From positions 107,127 to 171,126 of the forward strand of contig NZ_RDBO01000077.1 of NCBI RefSeq assembly GCF_008120935.1: 64,000 nt of DNA. Direction: 5' to 3'. The position numbers and the translations under genes are program-made. Shown here piece after piece: positions 45,216-54,324 of the stretch. The stretch comes from Streptomyces sp. sk2.1. Lineage in GTDB: Bacteria > Actinomycetota > Actinomycetes > Streptomycetales > Streptomycetaceae. Numbering within the stretch: position 1 is the stretch's first letter; each line of letters starts with the position of its first letter. The notes under the pieces were generated by a model. The model saw only the letters and a program-made list of their open reading frames with translations. It had not been told where the DNA came from and did no database searches.

Positions 45216-45871
45216 TGCGAATCGTCCTCGTCGGGCCGCCCGGTGCCGGCAAGGGAACGCAGGCTGCGTACCTTGCCAAGAACCTGTCGATTCCGCAGAT
45301 CTCCACGGGCGATCTCTTCCGCGCCAACATCAGCCAGGGCACCGACCTTGGCAAGCAGGCCCGCGCCTACATGGACGCAGGCCAGTTGGTGCCGGACGAG
45401 GTCACCATCGGGATGGCCAAGGACCGCATGTCCCAGCCGGACGCCGAGGGCGGTTTCCTGCTGGACGGCTTCCCGCGCAACGTGGGCCAGGCCGAGGCGC
45501 TCGACGCCATGCTCAAGGACGAGGGCACCAAGCTCGACGCGGTCCTGGACCTGGAGGTCCCCGAGGACGAGGTGGTCAAGCGCATCGCCGGCCGCCGGAT
45601 CTGCCGGAACGACGGTTCGCACGTCTTCCACGTGACGTACAACCCGCCGAAGACCGAGGGCGTCTGCGACGCCTGCGGCGGCGAGCTGTACCAGCGGGAC
45701 GACGACACCGAGGAGACGGTCCGCACCCGGCTGGAGGTCTACCACACCCAGACCGAGCCGATCATCGACTACTACCGGTCCCAGGGCCTGGTGGTCACCA
45801 TCTCCGCGCTCGGCAAGGTCACCGACGTGACCGAGCGGGCGATGGAGGCACTCAAGTCCGACCAGGGCTGA
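45215..45871 (+). CDS. adk: adenylate kinase
   Basis: This 218-residue enzyme interconverts ATP+AMP and 2 ADP. The P-loop GPPGAGKGT, the AMP-binding [10 protein letters not shown], and the lid with [10 protein letters not shown]...CDACGGEL (a Cys/His zinc-like lid) are seen, followed by [16 protein letters not shown]. The ATG at 45215 overlaps the secY stop by one base (TGATG). A very strong hairpin follows. Confidence 0.97.
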   Translation: MRIVLVGPPGAGKGTQAAYLAKNLSIPQISTGDLFRANISQGTDLGKQARAYMDAGQLVPDEVTIGMAKDRMSQPDAEGGFLLDGFPRNVGQAEALDAMLKDEGTKLDAVLDLEVPEDEVVKRIAGRRICRNDGSHVFHVTYNPPKTEGVCDACGGELYQRDDDTEETVRTRLEVYHTQTEPIIDYYRSQGLVVTISALGKVTDVTERAMEALKSDQG

Positions 45872-45894
45872 GCGCAACACCCGCAGTACTCGTG

Positions 45895-45935
45895 CAGTCG
45901 GCCGCGGCGTCCTCGGACGCCGCGGCCGACTGTTT
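45895..45935 (+). terminator. strong terminator after adk
   Basis: CAGTCGGCCGCGGCGTCC pairs perfectly with its complement (18 bp, two-base centre) and is followed by TTT. It closes the secY-adk unit. Confidence 0.88.
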
Positions 45936-46012
45936 GCGCCGTATCGTTGTCCCGGTACGCCGTATCCCCCGACCACCGTTCGATGCAGTCCGACGCAGAG
46001 AGGCGCCGCGCA

Positions 46013-46849
46013 ATGGTGCAGATCAAGACCCCCGAGCAGATCGCGAAGATGCGCGAGGCGGGGCTGGTGGTCGCTGCCATTCACGCGGCCACCCGTGAGG
46101 CGGCGGTGCCCGGTGCCACCACGCGCGACCTGGACCAGGTCGCCCGCAAGGTGATCGCCGACCACGGTGCCAAGTCGAACTTCCTCGGGTACGGCGGTTT
46201 CCCCGCGACGATCTGCACCTCGGTCAACGAGGTCGTCGTCCACGGCATCCCGGACGACAAGACCGTCCTCAAGGACGGCGACATCATCTCCATCGACGCC
46301 GGCGCCATCGTCGACGGCTGGCACGGCGACGCCGCGTACACCGCCTTCGTCGGCACCGGTCATGCCCCGGAACTGGTCGAGCTGTCCAGGGTCACCGAGG
46401 AATCGATGTGGGCCGGCATCGCCGCGATGAAGGTGAACAACCGGCTCGTGGACATCTCGAAGGCGATCGAGTCCTACATCCGCCGCCAGCCCCGCCCCGC
46501 CACCGGCAAGTACGGGATCATCGAGGACTACGGCGGCCACGGCATCGGCACCGAGATGCACATGGACCCGCACCTGCTGAACTACGTCGCCCGCAAGCGC
46601 GGCAAGGGCATCAAGCTCGTCCCCGGCGTCTGCCTGGCCATCGAGCCGATGGTCTCGCTCGGTACCGCGCAGACCGAGGTGCTCCAGGACGACTGGACGG
46701 TCATCACGACGGACGGCACCTGGTCCTCCCACTGGGAGCACTCGATCGCCCTCACCGAGCAGGGCCCCCTGGTCCTGACCGCCCCCGACTGCGGCCGGGC
46801 GAAGCTGGCGCAGTACGGCATCGAGGCGGCCCCGGACCCCCTCGGCTGA
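46013..46849 (+). CDS. map: methionine aminopeptidase
   Basis: This 278-residue type I enzyme removes N-terminal Met from new proteins. The five metal ligands are present: SIDAGAIVDGWHGDAA (two Asp), YGGHGIG (His), LAIEPM (Glu), and WSSHWEHS (Glu). ATG at 46013 is chosen because the product VQIKTPEQIAKMREAG starts as in the family; AGAGAGGCG lies upstream. It lies behind the adk terminator and so needs its own promoter, which I could not place with confidence. Confidence 0.95.
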   Translation: MVQIKTPEQIAKMREAGLVVAAIHAATREAAVPGATTRDLDQVARKVIADHGAKSNFLGYGGFPATICTSVNEVVVHGIPDDKTVLKDGDIISIDAGAIVDGWHGDAAYTAFVGTGHAPELVELSRVTEESMWAGIAAMKVNNRLVDISKAIESYIRRQPRPATGKYGIIEDYGGHGIGTEMHMDPHLLNYVARKRGKGIKLVPGVCLAIEPMVSLGTAQTEVLQDDWTVITTDGTWSSHWEHSIALTEQGPLVLTAPDCGRAKLAQYGIEAAPDPLG

Positions 46850-46994
46850 ACCGGCCCGCCCGGTCGGACCGGCCCGGTACCGGCGGTGGGGCCTGCGGGA
46901 AGCGTGTGAGTCGAGTGCCCGCCGAGGAGCGCGGGGTGGATTTGACCCGCTTGCGAAGGTCTAAGGATCTCCTCGGCTGGGCAAACTTGACGGA

Positions 46995-47024
46995 TTCGTC
47001 TTTTGAGGTTCGCTGACGTAGACT
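46995..47024 (+). promoter_or_regulatory. possible infA promoter
   Basis: TTCGTC (46995-47000), an 18-bp spacer and TAGACT (47019-47024) make a fair match; the -10 is better than the -35. TTGACC at 46942 and TTGACG at 46987 are good -35 hexamers without well-placed partners. Transcription from here would read infA-rpmJ and possibly onward. Confidence 0.4.
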
Positions 47025-47111
47025 GACTCGTCGGCTCTCGTGCATCAGTGTGTCCACATTCCACATGCGATGGCGGAAGTCGATCAAGGTAGCCGATTCG
47101 AAAGGCGAAGC

Positions 47112-47333
47112 GTGGCCAAGAAGCAAGGTGCCATCGAAATTGAGGGCACCGTGATCGAGTCCCTCCCGAACGCCATGTTCAAGGTGGAACTCCAGAACGG
47201 TCACAAGGTCCTCGCGCACATCAGCGGCAAGATGCGGATGCACTACATCCGAATCCTTCCGGATGACCGGGTCGTCGTGGAGCTCTCCCCGTACGACCTG
47301 ACGCGTGGCCGGATCGTCTACCGCTACAAGTAG
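47112..47333 (+). CDS. infA: translation initiation factor IF-1
   Basis: This 73-residue OB-fold factor blocks the A-site during initiation. The product [51 protein letters not shown]-type sequence is conserved end to end. GTG at 47112 follows AAAGGCGAAGC. It is 60 bp upstream of rpmJ. Confidence 0.97.
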   Translation: MAKKQGAIEIEGTVIESLPNAMFKVELQNGHKVLAHISGKMRMHYIRILPDDRVVVELSPYDLTRGRIVYRYK

Positions 47334-47393
47334 ATCTTGCCTGCACCCCGCCTCGGCGCGGTGATGGCACTGACCCGGAGAACCTGACATCCC

Positions 47394-47507
47394 ATGAAGG
47401 TCAAGCCGAGCGTCAAGAAGATCTGCGACAAGTGCAAGGTGATCCGCCGTCACGGCCGGGTCATGGTCATCTGCGACAACCTGCGCCACAAGCAGCGCCA
47501 GGGCTGA
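47394..47507 (+). CDS. rpmJ: 50S ribosomal protein L36, zinc-ribbon type
   Basis: This 37-residue protein reads [20 protein letters not shown] and ends [10 protein letters not shown]. Cys11, Cys14, Cys27 and His32 form the zinc site, so this is the C+ form. ATG at 47394 follows GGAGAACCTGACATCCC. Too short for most gene callers, but unmistakable between infA and rpsM. Confidence 0.97.
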   Translation: MKVKPSVKKICDKCKVIRRHGRVMVICDNLRHKQRQG

Positions 47508-47701
47508 CGCACGACCCCCTGCATCTCGCAGCACTTCGCGCGACGCACGTAACACCGTACATACGCAGAGTCCGTCCAAGCTTCGGCTGACGACACCTCC
47601 GGCGGGGGCCGGGGACCCGGACGTACCACCTCTCCCAGAAGGGGTCGGCGGTCGGGAGCGGCACTGCGGAAGACCCCCGACATGACAACTGGAGCCATTG
47701 C

Positions 47702-48082
47702 ATGGCACGCGTTTCAGGTGTTGACATCCCGCGCGAAAAGCGCGTGGAGGTCGCCCTCACCTACGTCTTCGGCATCGGGCGCACCCGGTCCAAGGAGATC
47801 CTCGCCGCCACCGACGTGAACCCGAACACCCGCGTTCGCGACCTGGCCGAAGAGGACCTGGTCAAGATCCGCGAGTACGTGGACGCCAACCTCCGCACCG
47901 AGGGTGACCTCCGCCGCGAGATCCAGGCCGACATCCGCCGCAAGGTCGAGATCGGCTGCTACCAGGGTCTGCGTCACCGCCGTGGCCTGCCGGTCCACGG
48001 TCAGCGCACCAGCACGAACGCTCGTACCCGCAAGGGCCCGCGTCGCGCGATCGCCGGCAAGAAGAAGCCGGGCAAGAAGTAG
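47702..48082 (+). CDS. rpsM: 30S ribosomal protein S13
   Basis: This 126-residue head protein contacts both subunits and P-site tRNA. It reads [33 protein letters not shown] and ends [20 protein letters not shown] at 47702 follows GGAGCCATTGC. The 194-bp spacer before it holds no gene; only short GC hairpins are seen there. Confidence 0.97.
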   Translation: MARVSGVDIPREKRVEVALTYVFGIGRTRSKEILAATDVNPNTRVRDLAEEDLVKIREYVDANLRTEGDLRREIQADIRRKVEIGCYQGLRHRRGLPVHGQRTSTNARTRKGPRRAIAGKKKPGKK

Positions 48083-48186
48083 TCCTCAGCGGACGCACTG
48101 CGGACGTCCGGACCACCGGAACCCGCAGCAACCAGCGGTCTTCGCTGTAGGACCGATCACCTCCCCTCTCCATCTGGAGTCAAGAC

Positions 48187-48591
48187 ATGCCCCCCAAGGG
48201 TCGTCAGGGCGCTACCAAGAAGGTGCGTCGCAAGGAAAAGAAGAACGTCGCTCACGGCCACGCGCACATCAAGAGCACGTTCAACAACACGATCGTCTCG
48301 ATCACGGACCCCTCGGGCAACGTGATCTCCTGGGCCTCCGCCGGCCACGTCGGCTTCAAGGGCTCGCGCAAGTCCACCCCCTTCGCCGCGCAGATGGCCG
48401 CCGAGTCGGCCGCCCGCCGCGCGCAGGAGCACGGCATGCGCAAGGTCGACGTCTTCGTGAAGGGTCCGGGCTCCGGCCGCGAGACCGCGATCCGTTCGCT
48501 CCAGGCCACCGGCCTGGAGGTCGGCTCGATCCAGGACGTCACCCCGACGCCGCACAACGGCTGCCGTCCGCCGAAGCGCCGTCGCGTCTGA
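48187..48591 (+). CDS. rpsK: 30S ribosomal protein S11
   Basis: This 134-residue protein lines the mRNA exit and reads [44 protein letters not shown], ending [19 protein letters not shown] at 48187 follows TGGAGTCAAGAC. A hairpin separates it from rpoA. Confidence 0.97.
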   Translation: MPPKGRQGATKKVRRKEKKNVAHGHAHIKSTFNNTIVSITDPSGNVISWASAGHVGFKGSRKSTPFAAQMAAESAARRAQEHGMRKVDVFVKGPGSGRETAIRSLQATGLEVGSIQDVTPTPHNGCRPPKRRRV

Positions 48592-48634
48592 TCCGTCACG
48601 GTCGGTGACGACCGTGCGTCAGTGACGCCGATCC

Positions 48635-48677
48635 GGGCGGTATGTCCCTTCCGGGGGCATGCCGCCCGTATCCTTGT
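48635..48677 (+). terminator. hairpin with U-rich tail between rpsK and rpoA
   Basis: GGGCGGTATGTCCC pairs with GGGGCATGCCGCCC (14 bp, two G-U) around TTCCG, followed by GTATCCTTGTTTC. It looks like a partial terminator or attenuator that would lower rpoA expression relative to rpsK. TATCCT just after could also serve as a -10 for rpoA. Confidence 0.6.
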
Positions 48678-48728
48678 TTCATCTGTCGGGCATCAAATAG
48701 TGGGTGCCCACGACTGAAGGATCTCAAC

Positions 48729-49751
48729 ATGCTTATCGCTCAGCGTCCGTCGCTGACCGAAGAGGTCGTTGACGAGTTCCGCTCCCGGTTCGTCATCGAG
48801 CCGCTGGAGCCGGGCTTCGGCTACACCCTCGGCAACTCGCTCCGCCGTACGCTCCTCTCCTCGATCCCCGGTGCCGCCGTCACCAGCATCCGGATCGACG
48901 GTGTCCTGCACGAGTTCACCACCGTGCCGGGCGTCAAGGAGGACGTCACCGACCTCATCCTCAACATCAAGCAGCTGGTCGTCTCCTCGGAGCACGACGA
49001 GCCGGTCGTGATGTACCTGCGCAAGCAGGGCCCCGGCCTGGTCACCGCTGCCGACATCGCCCCGCCGGCCGGTGTCGAGGTCCACAACCCGGACCTGGTC
49101 CTGGCCACGCTCAACGGCAAGGGCAAGCTGGAGATGGAGCTGACCGTCGAGCGCGGTCGCGGCTACGTCTCCGCCGTCCAGAACAAGCAGGTGGGCCAGG
49201 AGATCGGCCGCATCCCGGTCGACTCCATCTACTCGCCGGTGCTCAAGGTCACCTACAAGGTCGAGGCGACCCGTGTCGAGCAGCGCACCGACTTCGACAA
49301 GCTGATCGTCGACGTCGAGACCAAGCAGGCCATGCGTCCGCGCGACGCCATGGCCTCGGCCGGCAAGACCCTGGTCGAGCTGTTCGGCCTGGCGCGCGAG
49401 CTCAACATCGACGCCGAGGGCATCGACATGGGCCCGTCCCCGACGGACGCCGCGCTCGCCGCCGACCTGGCGCTGCCGATCGAGGAGCTGGAGCTCACGG
49501 TCCGCTCCTACAACTGCCTCAAGCGCGAGGGCATCCACTCCGTGGGTGAGCTCGTCGCCCGCTCCGAGGCCGACCTGCTCGACATCCGCAACTTCGGTGC
49601 GAAGTCGATCGACGAGGTCAAGGCGAAGCTGGCCGGCATGGGCCTGGCGCTCAAGGACAGCCCGCCCGGATTCGACCCGACCGCCGCCGCCGACGCCTTC
49701 GGCGCCGACGACGACGCGGACGCCGGTTTCGTCGAGACCGAGCAGTACTGA
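48729..49751 (+). CDS. rpoA: DNA-directed RNA polymerase alpha subunit
   Basis: This 340-residue subunit dimerises through its N-terminal domain ([31 protein letters not shown]) and contacts UP elements and activators through the C-terminal domain ([49 protein letters not shown]). A short acidic tail ends it. ATG at 48729 follows AAGGATCTCAAC and gives [12 protein letters not shown], the usual start. Confidence 0.97.
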   Translation: MLIAQRPSLTEEVVDEFRSRFVIEPLEPGFGYTLGNSLRRTLLSSIPGAAVTSIRIDGVLHEFTTVPGVKEDVTDLILNIKQLVVSSEHDEPVVMYLRKQGPGLVTAADIAPPAGVEVHNPDLVLATLNGKGKLEMELTVERGRGYVSAVQNKQVGQEIGRIPVDSIYSPVLKVTYKVEATRVEQRTDFDKLIVDVETKQAMRPRDAMASAGKTLVELFGLARELNIDAEGIDMGPSPTDAALAADLALPIEELELTVRSYNCLKREGIHSVGELVARSEADLLDIRNFGAKSIDEVKAKLAGMGLALKDSPPGFDPTAAADAFGADDDADAGFVETEQY

Positions 49752-49818
49752 TCCACCCCCGATCGGGGCGCACGGTTTCGCCGGGCGCCCCGGCCGGGCG
49801 AGGGCTTCTGCCCCCGAT

Positions 49819-49846
49819 CGCCGGACGGGCCCGCTCCCGTCCGGCG
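49819..49846 (+). promoter_or_regulatory. hairpin in the rpoA-rplQ spacer
   Basis: CGCCGGACGGG pairs with CCCGTCCGGCG around CCCGCT (11 bp). It stands in a 182-bp spacer that has no gene. It could modulate rplQ-truA expression. Confidence 0.5.
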
Positions 49847-49933
49847 AACTTCTGATCTTCCGGGTGGCGACCGCCGCCCGGGAACTGACACCGGTACCTG
49901 GTACGGCCGGTGCAGCACACAAGGAGAAACACC

Positions 49934-50437
49934 ATGCCGAAGCCCACCAAGGGTGCCCGTCTGGGCGGCAGCGCCGCGCACGAGAAGCTTCTTCTCAACA
50001 ACCTCGCGAAGTCGCTGTTCGAGCACGGCCGCATCACCACGACCGAGGCCAAGGCCCGCCGCCTGCGTCCGGTCGCCGAGCGCTTCATCACCAAGGCGAA
50101 GAAGGGCGACATCCACAACCGTCGCCTGGTGCTGCAGTCGATCACGGACAAGGGCGTCGTCCACACGCTCTTCACCGAGATCGCCCCGCGGTACGAGAAC
50201 CGCCCCGGTGGTTACACCCGCATCACCAAGATCGGCAACCGTCGCGGCGACAACGCCCCGATGGCCGTCATCGAGCTGGTCGAGGCGCTGACCGTGGCGC
50301 AGCAGGCCACCGGTGAGGCCGAGGCCGCCACCAAGCGTGCGGTCAAGGAGGACGCCCTCAAGAAGGACGCCGCCGAGACCGAGGCCGTCGAGGACGCCAA
50401 GCCGGCCGACGCCGACGCCGAGTCCAAGGACGCCTGA
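49934..50437 (+). CDS. rplQ: 50S ribosomal protein L17
   Basis: This 167-residue protein has the conserved core [35 protein letters not shown] and [24 protein letters not shown]. After residue 120 it bears a charged Ala/Glu/Asp/Lys tail typical of actinomycete L17. ATG at 49934 follows AAGGAGAAAC. The stop codon lies inside a tandem repeat. Confidence 0.96.
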   Translation: MPKPTKGARLGGSAAHEKLLLNNLAKSLFEHGRITTTEAKARRLRPVAERFITKAKKGDIHNRRLVLQSITDKGVVHTLFTEIAPRYENRPGGYTRITKIGNRRGDNAPMAVIELVEALTVAQQATGEAEAATKRAVKEDALKKDAAETEAVEDAKPADADAESKDA

Positions 50438-50470
50438 GCGTTCCGGGATCGCTGAGCGTTCCGGGATCGC
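50435..50470. repeat. two tandem copies of an 18-bp unit at the rplQ stop
   Basis: TGAGCGTTCCGGGATCGC occurs twice head to tail (50435-50452 and 50453-50470), each starting with TGA. The first TGA is the rplQ stop. The duplication is exact and looks recent. Confidence 0.95.
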
Positions 50471-50473
50471 CGG

Positions 50474-50512
50474 ACGGGCCCGCATCACCCTTCGGGGCGG
50501 TGCGGGCCCGTT
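50474..50512 (+). terminator. terminator after rplQ
   Basis: ACGGGCCCGCA pairs with TGCGGGCCCGT (11 bp), with an inner ACCC-TTCG-GGG extension, followed by TT. It probably ends most alpha-operon transcripts before truA. Confidence 0.75.
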
Positions 50513-50561
50513 CCGTATGCACCTGATGTACCTGCACGCACCGGTAGTAAAGGACCCTGGG

Positions 50562-51416
50562 GTGAGTGACGAAGTGGAGCCCGGCTCCGTACGGCTGCGG
50601 CTGGACCTGGCGTACGACGGCAAGGACTTCTCGGGCTGGGCCAAGCAGACCGGGCGGCGGACCGTCCAGGGAGAGATCGAGGACGCGCTGCGGACCGTGA
50701 CCCGGTCGGCGCGGACGTACGACCTGACGGTCGCCGGCCGTACCGACGCCGGGGTGCACGCCCGGGGCCAGGTCGCCCATGTCGACCTGCCGGTCGAGGT
50801 GTGGGAGGAGCACGGGGACAAGCTGCTGCGGCGGATGGCCGGGCGGATGGCGCCCGATGTGCGGATCTGGCGGATCGCACCGGCGGCCGACGGGTTCAAC
50901 GCCCGCTTCTCGGCGCTGTGGCGGCGGTACGCGTACCGGGTCTGCGACCGGACCGGCGGGGTGGATCCCCTGTTGCGGGGTCATGTGCTCTGGCACGACC
51001 GGCCGTTGGACGTCGACGCGATGAACCGGGCGGCCGCCCGGATGACGGGGGAGCACGACTTCGCCGCGTACTGCAAGAAGCGCGAGGGCGCGACGACCAT
51101 CCGCACGCTGCAGAAGCTGAGTTGGGTGCGGGACGGGGCGAGCGGCATCCTGACGGCGACGGTCCAGGCCGACGCGTTCTGCCACAACATGGTCCGGGCA
51201 CTGATCGGCGCGGCGCTCTTCGTCGGCGACGGGCGCCGCCCGGCCGAGTGGCCCGCGCAGGTGCTCGCGGCCGGGGTGCGGGACCCCGGGGTGCACGTGG
51301 TGCGTCCGCACGGGCTGACGCTGGAGGAAGTCGCCTATCCCGCCGACGAGTTGCTGGCCGACCGGGCCGCGCAGGCGCGCAACGTGCGCACCCTGCCCGG
51401 GGCGGGCTGCTGCTGA
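50562..51416 (+). CDS. truA: tRNA pseudouridine(38-40) synthase
   Basis: This 284-residue enzyme isomerises uridines 38-40 in the tRNA anticodon stem. The catalytic Asp62 lies in [16 protein letters not shown]; other blocks are [34 protein letters not shown] and [16 protein letters not shown] at 50562 follows AGGACCCTGG and gives a typical length. It sits behind the rplQ terminator, so it is probably expressed at a lower level by readthrough or a nearby promoter. Confidence 0.95.
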   Translation: MSDEVEPGSVRLRLDLAYDGKDFSGWAKQTGRRTVQGEIEDALRTVTRSARTYDLTVAGRTDAGVHARGQVAHVDLPVEVWEEHGDKLLRRMAGRMAPDVRIWRIAPAADGFNARFSALWRRYAYRVCDRTGGVDPLLRGHVLWHDRPLDVDAMNRAAARMTGEHDFAAYCKKREGATTIRTLQKLSWVRDGASGILTATVQADAFCHNMVRALIGAALFVGDGRRPAEWPAQVLAAGVRDPGVHVVRPHGLTLEEVAYPADELLADRAAQARNVRTLPGAGCC

Positions 51417-51423
51417 GGGACGG

Positions 51424-53361
51424 TCAGACCGCCCCCGGTCCGGGCGGGTTCACCCGGGCCGGAGGTTCGTCCGGGGCGACGGCGGCCGCGTCGTGGGTCC
51501 TTCGCCACCGCCAGGCCCGTACCAGCCGGACCGCCAGGTACAGGGCCACCAGCGCGGCCGCCGTCCCGCGCACCGGACGGACCTCCGGGGGCGACCAGCC
51601 GAGCACGGCGGCGGCCGTGAACAGCAGCAGGCCCAGGACGCGCAGCAGCCACCAGCCCGCCCCGCGCGGCTCCCGGGAGCCGGGGGGTGCCGGATGGGCG
51701 CCGTCCGGTGTGATCAGCGTGGAGCGCACCCCGGCCAGCAGGCCGCGGCGGGCGAGGACCCGGGCGCCGGGGAGGGTGCCGAGGACCTCGGGGCGGTCGC
51801 CGAAGCCCGGCGGGAGCGGGGGCAGGGACAACGCGGCCAGCAGGTCCGCCTGGTGGCGGGACGGGTTGCCGGTGGAGCGCAGTACGTGCGCCAGCGGGCG
51901 GGGGTCGTCGAGGGCGAAGGTGTGGGACAGGGCCTCGGCCGTGGCGGTGACCGCGGTGTGGTCGGGGGCCGGGGCGGCGGCGTCCCACTCGTGGGTGGCC
52001 AGGGGGCGGCCCTTGAGGAACAGGGTGAATCCGCAGCGCTCGGGCGTGCGGCGCAGCACCAGCGTGGGCCACTTCTCGCCGGTGGTGAAGTTGTCGGCCG
52101 CCGTGGTCAGCGGGTCCTCGGTGGACAGCAGCGAGCGCTTGGCGGGCCGGGCGTCGGCGACGGCCTCGACGTAGGTGTGGGTGTCGGTGGCCGGGGCGGT
52201 GCGCAGCGAGACGCCGCAGACCAGCGCCGCCTGGGCCACGTCCGCCGGGCGGGCCGCCGCGATCGCGACCGCGCAGGGCGCCCCCGGTACCCACTCGGGG
52301 ACGGGGCCGGGGGCGGAGGGCGCGGGGCGGCCGAAGAACGGGGTCCGCGCCGCCAGATGGACCCGGACGCCCGAGCGGGTGTCCAGGAACTCCTGGCGCG
52401 GGTCGTCGCCGAGGTACGCCCAGGGATACCTGGTCGCGTGGGCGCCGATGGAGCGGAAGGCTTCGAGCGCCTCCTCCCAGCGCTCCGCGCGCAGCAGCAT
52501 CAGGACGAGGCAGTTGCGGAAGCCGGCCGCCTCCGGGCTGCCCGGCCCGTACGCGGCGGAGAGGTCCAGGGCACGGGCGACCGCCGCGTCGACGCGGTGC
52601 GCGTGCGGGTCGGGGCCGTCGTCGGGCGGCCCGGACGACAGGACCGCGTACTCCAGCGCCGCGAACAGCGGCAGCGCGTGCAGTTTCGAACCGGGCGGGG
52701 CGGTGTCGGCGGCGCCCTCGGCGAAGCCGAACATCTCCTCGTGCGAGCCGTGCCACTTCGCGCACAGGTACTGCAGGGCCGCGGCGTGGCACCCGTAGTG
52801 GTGCGGGTCGCGGGTCCGGGCCCGGTCCCAGTAGTCGTCGAAGACCGGACGGGGGGCCTGGCTGCCCACCGCGTGGGTCAGGGCGATGCGCCACGGTACG
52901 GGGTCGGCGGGGTTGAGCTCCGCGGCCCGGCCGATCACCGGGACGGCGTCCTCCAGGAGTGCGAAGAAGGCCCGGAACTGGTCGCGCGAGACCTGGTCGG
53001 CGCGGTCCGCGGTGCGGATCTCCCACGCCCGGTCGATCCGCAGGGCCGCGTCGACCAGGGCCGCGTCCGGGTCGTCGGGGAGTTCGGCCTGCCAGGCGTC
53101 CAGCCAGCCCGGGTTGTGCAGGGCGGCCGAGGCGAGGCGGGAGACGTAGCCGTCCCTCAGCTCCCACTGGGTGTGCTCGCGGGTCGCGGCGAGCAGGGCG
53201 CGGGCGGGGCCGTGGTCGCCCTGGGCGGCCGAGGTCAGGGCGGCGCGCAGCGCGGGGTCCGGGGCGTCGACGACGACCGCCTCGTCCGGCGGCAGGTCGG
53301 CGCCGACGGCGGCGCTGTGGCGCAGTACCCGGGGGAGGGTGAGGAGGAACGGAAGGCGCAC
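51424..53361 (-). CDS. large protein with helical N-terminus and C-terminal membrane segments, unknown function
   Basis: I do not recognise this 645-residue protein. Residues about 30-330 are Ala/Asp/Arg-rich helices with a repeat-like look (RALDLSAAYGPGSPEAAGFRNCLVLMLLRAERWEEALEAF), like tetratricopeptide-type repeats. A middle domain of about residues 340-560 has alternating strands. Near the end come two membrane helices (WWLLRVLGLLLFTAAAVLGW and GTAAALVALYLAVRLV), then a short basic tail. GTG at 53361 has GGGGAA just upstream. It lies 18 bp after the next minus-strand gene and its end nearly touches the truA stop, so the two minus-strand genes form an operon inserted between ribosomal genes. 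Confidence 0.72.
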   Translation of the reverse strand: MRLPFLLTLPRVLRHSAAVGADLPPDEAVVVDAPDPALRAALTSAAQGDHGPARALLAATREHTQWELRDGYVSRLASAALHNPGWLDAWQAELPDDPDAALVDAALRIDRAWEIRTADRADQVSRDQFRAFFALLEDAVPVIGRAAELNPADPVPWRIALTHAVGSQAPRPVFDDYWDRARTRDPHHYGCHAAALQYLCAKWHGSHEEMFGFAEGAADTAPPGSKLHALPLFAALEYAVLSSGPPDDGPDPHAHRVDAAVARALDLSAAYGPGSPEAAGFRNCLVLMLLRAERWEEALEAFRSIGAHATRYPWAYLGDDPRQEFLDTRSGVRVHLAARTPFFGRPAPSAPGPVPEWVPGAPCAVAIAAARPADVAQAALVCGVSLRTAPATDTHTYVEAVADARPAKRSLLSTEDPLTTAADNFTTGEKWPTLVLRRTPERCGFTLFLKGRPLATHEWDAAAPAPDHTAVTATAEALSHTFALDDPRPLAHVLRSTGNPSRHQADLLAALSLPPLPPGFGDRPEVLGTLPGARVLARRGLLAGVRSTLITPDGAHPAPPGSREPRGAGWWLLRVLGLLLFTAAAVLGWSPPEVRPVRGTAAALVALYLAVRLVRAWRWRRTHDAAAVAPDEPPARVNPPGPGAV

Positions 53362-53379
53362 GTGGGTTCCCCGGTCGCG

Positions 53380-54234
53380 TCAGCCGGTGGCCGCGGTCGC
53401 CGCCGCCGACGCCTGGAGCTCGCCGCGGCGGTGGATCTGGCGGAACGTGAAGTTCGTCAGGTCGTTGCCGGTGGTGTAGACGTTCTTGTCGGCGGTGGTG
53501 ACGCTCTTGCCGTTGGTGAACCCGCTGATGGCGAAGTAGGCGTAGCGGCCGTAGGAGTTGGCGGTGCGGCGGCAGACGGAGCCGGCCGGGCAGAAGGAGG
53601 GCACTCCCGCGCCGCTCAGGGTGGCGATGCTGCCGCTCGCCTGCCGGGCCGCCTTCTTGGCCCGTTCCTCGGTCTCGAAGACCGCGACCCCGATGGTGGC
53701 GGCGATCCCGTCCTTGCTGTACGTCACCCGGATCACCTGCTGGCAGCCGTTGTTCACGAGGACCGAGCCGAGCGCGCCCTTGGTGGTGGCGGCGCAGTTC
53801 TTGGTCTGCTGGGTCGCGCCCTTGACGTAGACGCGGTCACCCATCGTCAGCTTCTTGCCGGGGAAGAAGGCGTCGGCGGTGATCGGCGCCCGGTCCTTCT
53901 TCCCGCTGGATATGTAGTCCTTCGGGTTCGGCGGGGGCGGTGGTGCCACCGAGGAGAAGGACGGTTCGGGTTCGGCGGTCTCGGTCGGCAGGTCGGACGG
54001 CGCGGGCAGTTCGCTCGCGTGCTTGCCGGACCCGGCGGAGCGGTTGTTCTCGTCGGTCGAGATCACCGCCGTGGCCACGATCGCGCCGACCGCCGCGGTG
54101 GCGAGTACCCCGCCGCCGATCAACAGCCATTTCTTGCGCCGGTTGCGTGCTGCCGAGGCGTCGGCCAGCGCTGCCCAGTCAGGGGTCCGTGCGTCCCCGG
54201 GCCCCCAGGAGGGCCCCCCATGCCCAAAGCTCAT
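53380..54234 (-). CDS. single-pass exported protein of unknown function
   Basis: This 284-residue protein has a cytoplasmic N-terminus of about 35 residues (SFGHGGPSWGPGDARTPDW), one membrane anchor (KKWLLIGGGVLATAAVGAIVATAVI), a Pro/Ser/Glu-rich stretch, and an extracytoplasmic domain with four cysteines that probably pair: NCAATT, NNGCQQV, SFCPAGSVCR. Alternative starts at 54243 and upstream are possible; ATG at 54234 has AGGA eight bases before it. It is likely to be anchored in the membrane facing outward. It is the first gene of the minus-strand pair and is divergent from the ABC-F gene. Confidence 0.75.
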   Translation of the reverse strand: MSFGHGGPSWGPGDARTPDWAALADASAARNRRKKWLLIGGGVLATAAVGAIVATAVISTDENNRSAGSGKHASELPAPSDLPTETAEPEPSFSSVAPPPPPNPKDYISSGKKDRAPITADAFFPGKKLTMGDRVYVKGATQQTKNCAATTKGALGSVLVNNGCQQVIRVTYSKDGIAATIGVAVFETEERAKKAARQASGSIATLSGAGVPSFCPAGSVCRRTANSYGRYAYFAISGFTNGKSVTTADKNVYTTGNDLTNFTFRQIHRRGELQASAAATAATG

Positions 54235-54288
54235 GCGGCGCATCCTAATGTGCCCCCCGGTCACGGCGGCGAACGGAGCGTAAACCGG

Positions 54289-54317
54289 TTGGGCGGGGCT
54301 TCGCGGACCGTGACAAT
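54289..54317 (+). promoter_or_regulatory. possible promoter for a leaderless ABC-F mRNA
   Basis: TTGGGC (54289-54294), a 17-bp spacer and GACAAT (54312-54317) place the transcription start at about 54324-54325, which is the ATG of the ABC-F gene. No ribosome-binding site is visible, which fits a leaderless message. Confidence 0.45.
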
Positions 54318-54324
54318 GCTGTGC

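Noticed and set aside
51493-54324. Open plus-strand frame continuous with the ABC-F gene upstream of 54325
   Set aside because: It is antisense to two convincing minus-strand genes, has no domain features, and the ABC-F family starts at about 54325.
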